From Pseudovibrio sp. Alg231-02 (lineage in GTDB: Bacteria > Pseudomonadota > Alphaproteobacteria > Rhizobiales > Stappiaceae): 64,000 bases of DNA. Below the pieces are notes generated by a model. The model did not search any database. It was not told where the DNA came from and saw nothing but the letters and a program-made list of their open reading frames with translations. This document shows, one piece after another, positions 61,504 to 64,000 of this stretch (within the stretch, counting starts at the first letter, position 1; each line of letters starts with the position of its first letter). Location: NCBI RefSeq assembly GCF_900143565.1, contig NZ_FREX01000006.1, positions 1,753-65,752 of the forward strand, read 5' to 3'. A program made the translations under genes and the position numbers.

Positions 61504-62564
61504 GTAACAAACCTATCCGCGTGCTCGTGGCTGGCCTAGGAAACATGGGCAAGTCCCATGCTCTGGCGTATGAGACCAATTCGGGATTTGAGATCGTAGG
61601 GCTGGTCAATCGATCACCGGTGGAATTGCCTGAAGAGTTGAGTGGCTACACTATCCAATCTGATTTTGCGCAGGCTCTGGTCGAAACCAAACCCGATCTT
61701 GTGTCCATCTGCACTTATTCAGACAGCCATGCTGAATATGCAGTCATGGCGATGGAAGCAGGGGCGGATGTGTTTGTAGAAAAGCCACTGGCAACCACTC
61801 TGGAAGATGCTCAAAGTGTCGTGGAAACTGCTCGCAAGCTGGGATGTAAACTGGTGGTTGGTTATATCCTGCGCCATCACCCATCATGGACAACCCTCAT
61901 AGAGCAGTCGCGTAAACTGGGCGGGCCTTACGTCTTCCGCATGAACCTCAACCAGCAGTCCAGCGGCGCAACATGGCAAACCCACAAACAACTGATGCAA
62001 ACCACATCACCGATTGTCGACTGCGGCGTCCACTACATCGACGTCATGTGTCAGATCACCGACGCCAAGCCGGTCGAAGTGCGTGGCATGGGCGTGCGCC
62101 TGAGTGATGAACTGCCCGAGGATATGTACAATTACGGCCATTTGCAAGTCCAGTTCGAGGATGGCTCCGTCGGTTGGTACGAGGCAGGGTGGGGCCCGAT
62201 GATGTCGGAAACTGCGTTCTTCGTAAAAGATGTCGTCTCGAAAAATGGCAGCGTCTCGATTGTTATGGAAGGCGAGGCCCGTTCGGACGATATCGATATG
62301 CACACCAAAACCTCCACCATCCGGGTTCATTACGGCGAAACGGATGCGAACGGCGAGTTTACACGCAAAGACGATGTACTCAGCATGGATGGTGAACCGG
62401 GGCATCAGGCCCTGTGTGATCGCGAGCAAGCCTTTGTGCTCACAGCTATCCGTGAAGGGCTGAATTTAGAAGATCACATGAATGCAGCGGTAAATTCTCT
62501 GGCTGTCGTATTGGCGGCAGATCAGGCTGTGCGCACAGGCACAGCTCAGAAACTGGACTTGTAA
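61500..62564 (+). CDS. Gfo/Idh/MocA-family oxidoreductase, 354 aa
   Basis: NAD(P)-binding start VLVAGLGNMGKSHALAYETNSGFEIVGLVNRS and the family motif VFVEKPLATTLEDAQSVVETA, then a catalytic region (VDCGVHYIDVMCQITDAKPVEVRGMG) with a His near the active-site position. It would oxidise or reduce a sugar or its derivative in the cytoplasm. It lies between the permease and ATPase genes, one base before the latter. Its presence means that the imported sugar may need a redox step before MurQ-like processing. Substrate unknown. Confidence 0.88.
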   Translation: MSNKPIRVLVAGLGNMGKSHALAYETNSGFEIVGLVNRSPVELPEELSGYTIQSDFAQALVETKPDLVSICTYSDSHAEYAVMAMEAGADVFVEKPLATTLEDAQSVVETARKLGCKLVVGYILRHHPSWTTLIEQSRKLGGPYVFRMNLNQQSSGATWQTHKQLMQTTSPIVDCGVHYIDVMCQITDAKPVEVRGMGVRLSDELPEDMYNYGHLQVQFEDGSVGWYEAGWGPMMSETAFFVKDVVSKNGSVSIVMEGEARSDDIDMHTKTSTIRVHYGETDANGEFTRKDDVLSMDGEPGHQALCDREQAFVLTAIREGLNLEDHMNAAVNSLAVVLAADQAVRTGTAQKLDL

Positions 62565-62565
62565 T

Positions 62566-63663
62566 ATGGCTAACTTGAAAATCTCATCCCTCTACAAGTC
62601 TTTCGGTGCTGAGAATGTGCTGGATGGTATCAACCTTGATATCCAATCCGGTGAATTCCTCGTCTTGCTCGGGCCATCCGGCTGCGGAAAATCCACACTC
62701 CTGCGCATCATGGCAGGGCTGGAAGACGAAAGCGCGGGCGATATCGCCATTGAAGGCAAGTCCATCGCACACCTACCGCCATCGAAGCGTGAGATCGCCA
62801 TGGTCTTCCAGACCTACGCGCTTTATCCGCATTTGAGTGTGCGAGGAAACATGGAGCTGGTCCTAAAGCAGGCAAGGTACTCAAAGGCAGAAATCAAGGA
62901 TCGCGTTGCTGAAAGTGCACGTGCGCTGGAGCTGGACGCCTTGATGGACCGAAAGCCCTCTCAGCTCTCAGGTGGACAACGCCAACGTGTTGCAATTGGC
63001 CGTGCGATTGTGAGAGATCCCAAAATTTTCCTGTTTGATGAACCTCTCTCAAATCTGGATGCAGCATTGCGTGGGCAAGTGCGGTTGGAAATCGCGCGCC
63101 TTCATCAACGCCTGTCAGCAACCATGGTGTATGTGACCCATGATCAGGTCGAGGCTATGACACTGGCAGATCGTATTGTGGTTCTGAATGACGGCAAGAT
63201 CCAGCAGGTCGGCACACCGCGAGACCTTTATGAGCGTCCAGCAAACCTGTTCGTGGCCAGTTTCATCGGTTCGCCCAATATGAATTTTTTGCAGCTGGAA
63301 AAACTGAGCGAAAACAGTGCGCAGCTTAAGGATAGGACGCTACTCCCTATCTCCAACAAGGCCTCGGTCATCCCGACAAATGTCACACTCGGTATCCGTC
63401 CGTCTCACGGTATTTTGCACGATGAAGCAGGGGAGAGCTATCTGAAGGCAGAAGTCTTACTGGAAGAGTATCTGGGGGACACCACTTACGTGCATGTTGA
63501 GTTGGAAACTGGCGAGCAAATGGTTGTTCGCGAAGACCCGGAGATAACGCGCCGAACTGGTGACCAGGTCTACGTGGAGCTGACATTGTCGGGCGTACAT
63601 CTCTTCAATGCTGATACGGGCAAGCGGATGGACGTCAGCATTTCTGAACAGGAAACTGCTTAG
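62566..63663 (+). CDS. Sugar ABC transporter ATPase (UgpC type), 365 aa
   Basis: Walker [12 protein letters not shown]-loop [10 protein letters not shown], signature [16 protein letters not shown], Walker [17 protein letters not shown]-loop [12 protein letters not shown] and a TOBE domain at the C-terminus. It energises the murQ-linked importer and is the last gene of the run. It is similar in layout to the ATPase at 42,528 and could in principle cross-serve the other importer. Confidence 0.92.
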   Translation: MANLKISSLYKSFGAENVLDGINLDIQSGEFLVLLGPSGCGKSTLLRIMAGLEDESAGDIAIEGKSIAHLPPSKREIAMVFQTYALYPHLSVRGNMELVLKQARYSKAEIKDRVAESARALELDALMDRKPSQLSGGQRQRVAIGRAIVRDPKIFLFDEPLSNLDAALRGQVRLEIARLHQRLSATMVYVTHDQVEAMTLADRIVVLNDGKIQQVGTPRDLYERPANLFVASFIGSPNMNFLQLEKLSENSAQLKDRTLLPISNKASVIPTNVTLGIRPSHGILHDEAGESYLKAEVLLEEYLGDTTYVHVELETGEQMVVREDPEITRRTGDQVYVELTLSGVHLFNADTGKRMDVSISEQETA

Positions 63664-63694
63664 GGCTTAAACTGAGGGAACATGCAGATTTCCC

Positions 63695-64000
63695 TCAGCT
63701 CTCATCAATCTGCGGTTTGTAGTCAAACTCGATAAACTGCAGAAACTTGCGCAAGATATCGGTTTCATAGTTCTTTTTGTAAATTGCGCAAAGGTCTGCC
63801 GGAATGTCTTCCTTCAAGCGAATGAAACGCACATTCTTGGATTTCTGACTACGAAAACAGTCGCTAACCAAAGCAATCGCCTGACCGGAAGCAACCAGCG
63901 CCAACAAAGTACTCGGCTCCTGAACCTCAAAAGCGGCTTTGGGATAGAAGCCCTGATCCTTACATCTTGCAATCAAAAATGGTGTCGAGTTGGACATGCT
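63695..64000 (-). CDS. LysR-type effector domain, partial (cut by right edge)
   Basis: The C-terminal part of a LysR-family regulator: TPFLIARCKDQGFYPKAAFEVQEPSTLLALVASGQAIALVSDCFRSQ, then a tail of about 50 residues, shows the usual effector-domain pattern. The frame stays open through the window edge, so the DNA-binding domain lies outside. It is convergent with the murQ-linked operon. A regulator of that operon is possible but unproven. Confidence 0.65.
   Translation of the reverse strand, partial: SMSNSTPFLIARCKDQGFYPKAAFEVQEPSTLLALVASGQAIALVSDCFRSQKSKNVRFIRLKEDIPADLCAIYKKNYETDILRKFLQFIEFDYKPQIDES

Overview
The window looks like a chromosomal segment of a marine-type alphaproteobacterium. 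A Pseudovibrio/Stappiaceae relative is my guess. It rests on Rhizobiales-like palindromic repeats, denitrification genes, COG1653-type sugar ABC importers and an initiator-tRNA half typical of alphaproteobacteria. No 16S rRNA gene is present to prove it.

The left half (1-31.4 kb) is accessory in character. It opens with the 3' end of an IS30-type transposase and a large Sel1-repeat protein. Next come a haloalkane dehalogenase and quinone reductase pair with a divergent LysR regulator, and an MFS exporter with divergent LysR enclosed by a 156-bp inverted repeat. A LuxR solo follows, then a three-gene MoxR ATPase / VWA-metallopeptidase / unknown-protein system (11.5-15.95 kb). After a repeat-rich stretch there is an integrated element (about 17.4-24 kb) with a trypsin-like protease, excisionase-like and replication-like proteins and a tyrosine integrase. 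A tight five-gene operon (24.3-29.4 kb) combines a ThiF-type E1 enzyme, two GNAT-like proteins, a polytopic membrane protein and a nitroreductase. A PspA/YiaAB pair faces a TetR regulator across three identical-pattern operators. The left half ends at 31,407-31,454, where only the 3' half of initiator tRNA-fMet is present. This is best read as an attachment-site scar marking the edge of a genomic island whose other edge is outside the window.

The right half (31.5-64 kb) reads like ordinary metabolism. A denitrification cluster on the minus strand holds nirS, a NirT-like multihaem quinol dehydrogenase fused to an ethylbenzene-dehydrogenase-type haem domain, a cupredoxin, a NirN-like cytochrome c-d1 protein and nnrS. 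A plus-strand glycoside operon follows: a GH42 beta-galactosidase, an ABC importer, a GH63-like hydrolase and a LacI regulator, with an identical 20-bp operator-like sequence at two promoters. The thiamine operon thiCOSGEF on the minus strand has a TPP riboswitch. Then come a PhoD-like phosphatase, a murQ-linked ABC sugar importer with a Gfo/Idh/MocA oxidoreductase, and the start of another LysR gene at the right edge.

The strongest candidates for undescribed biology are the MoxR/VWA/669-aa trio and the ThiF/GNAT/membrane/nitroreductase operon. Next are the NirT fusion cluster that lacks neighbouring haem d1 synthesis genes, and the inverted-repeat-bounded exporter cassette. All functional calls rest on motif recognition by eye; no database search was run.
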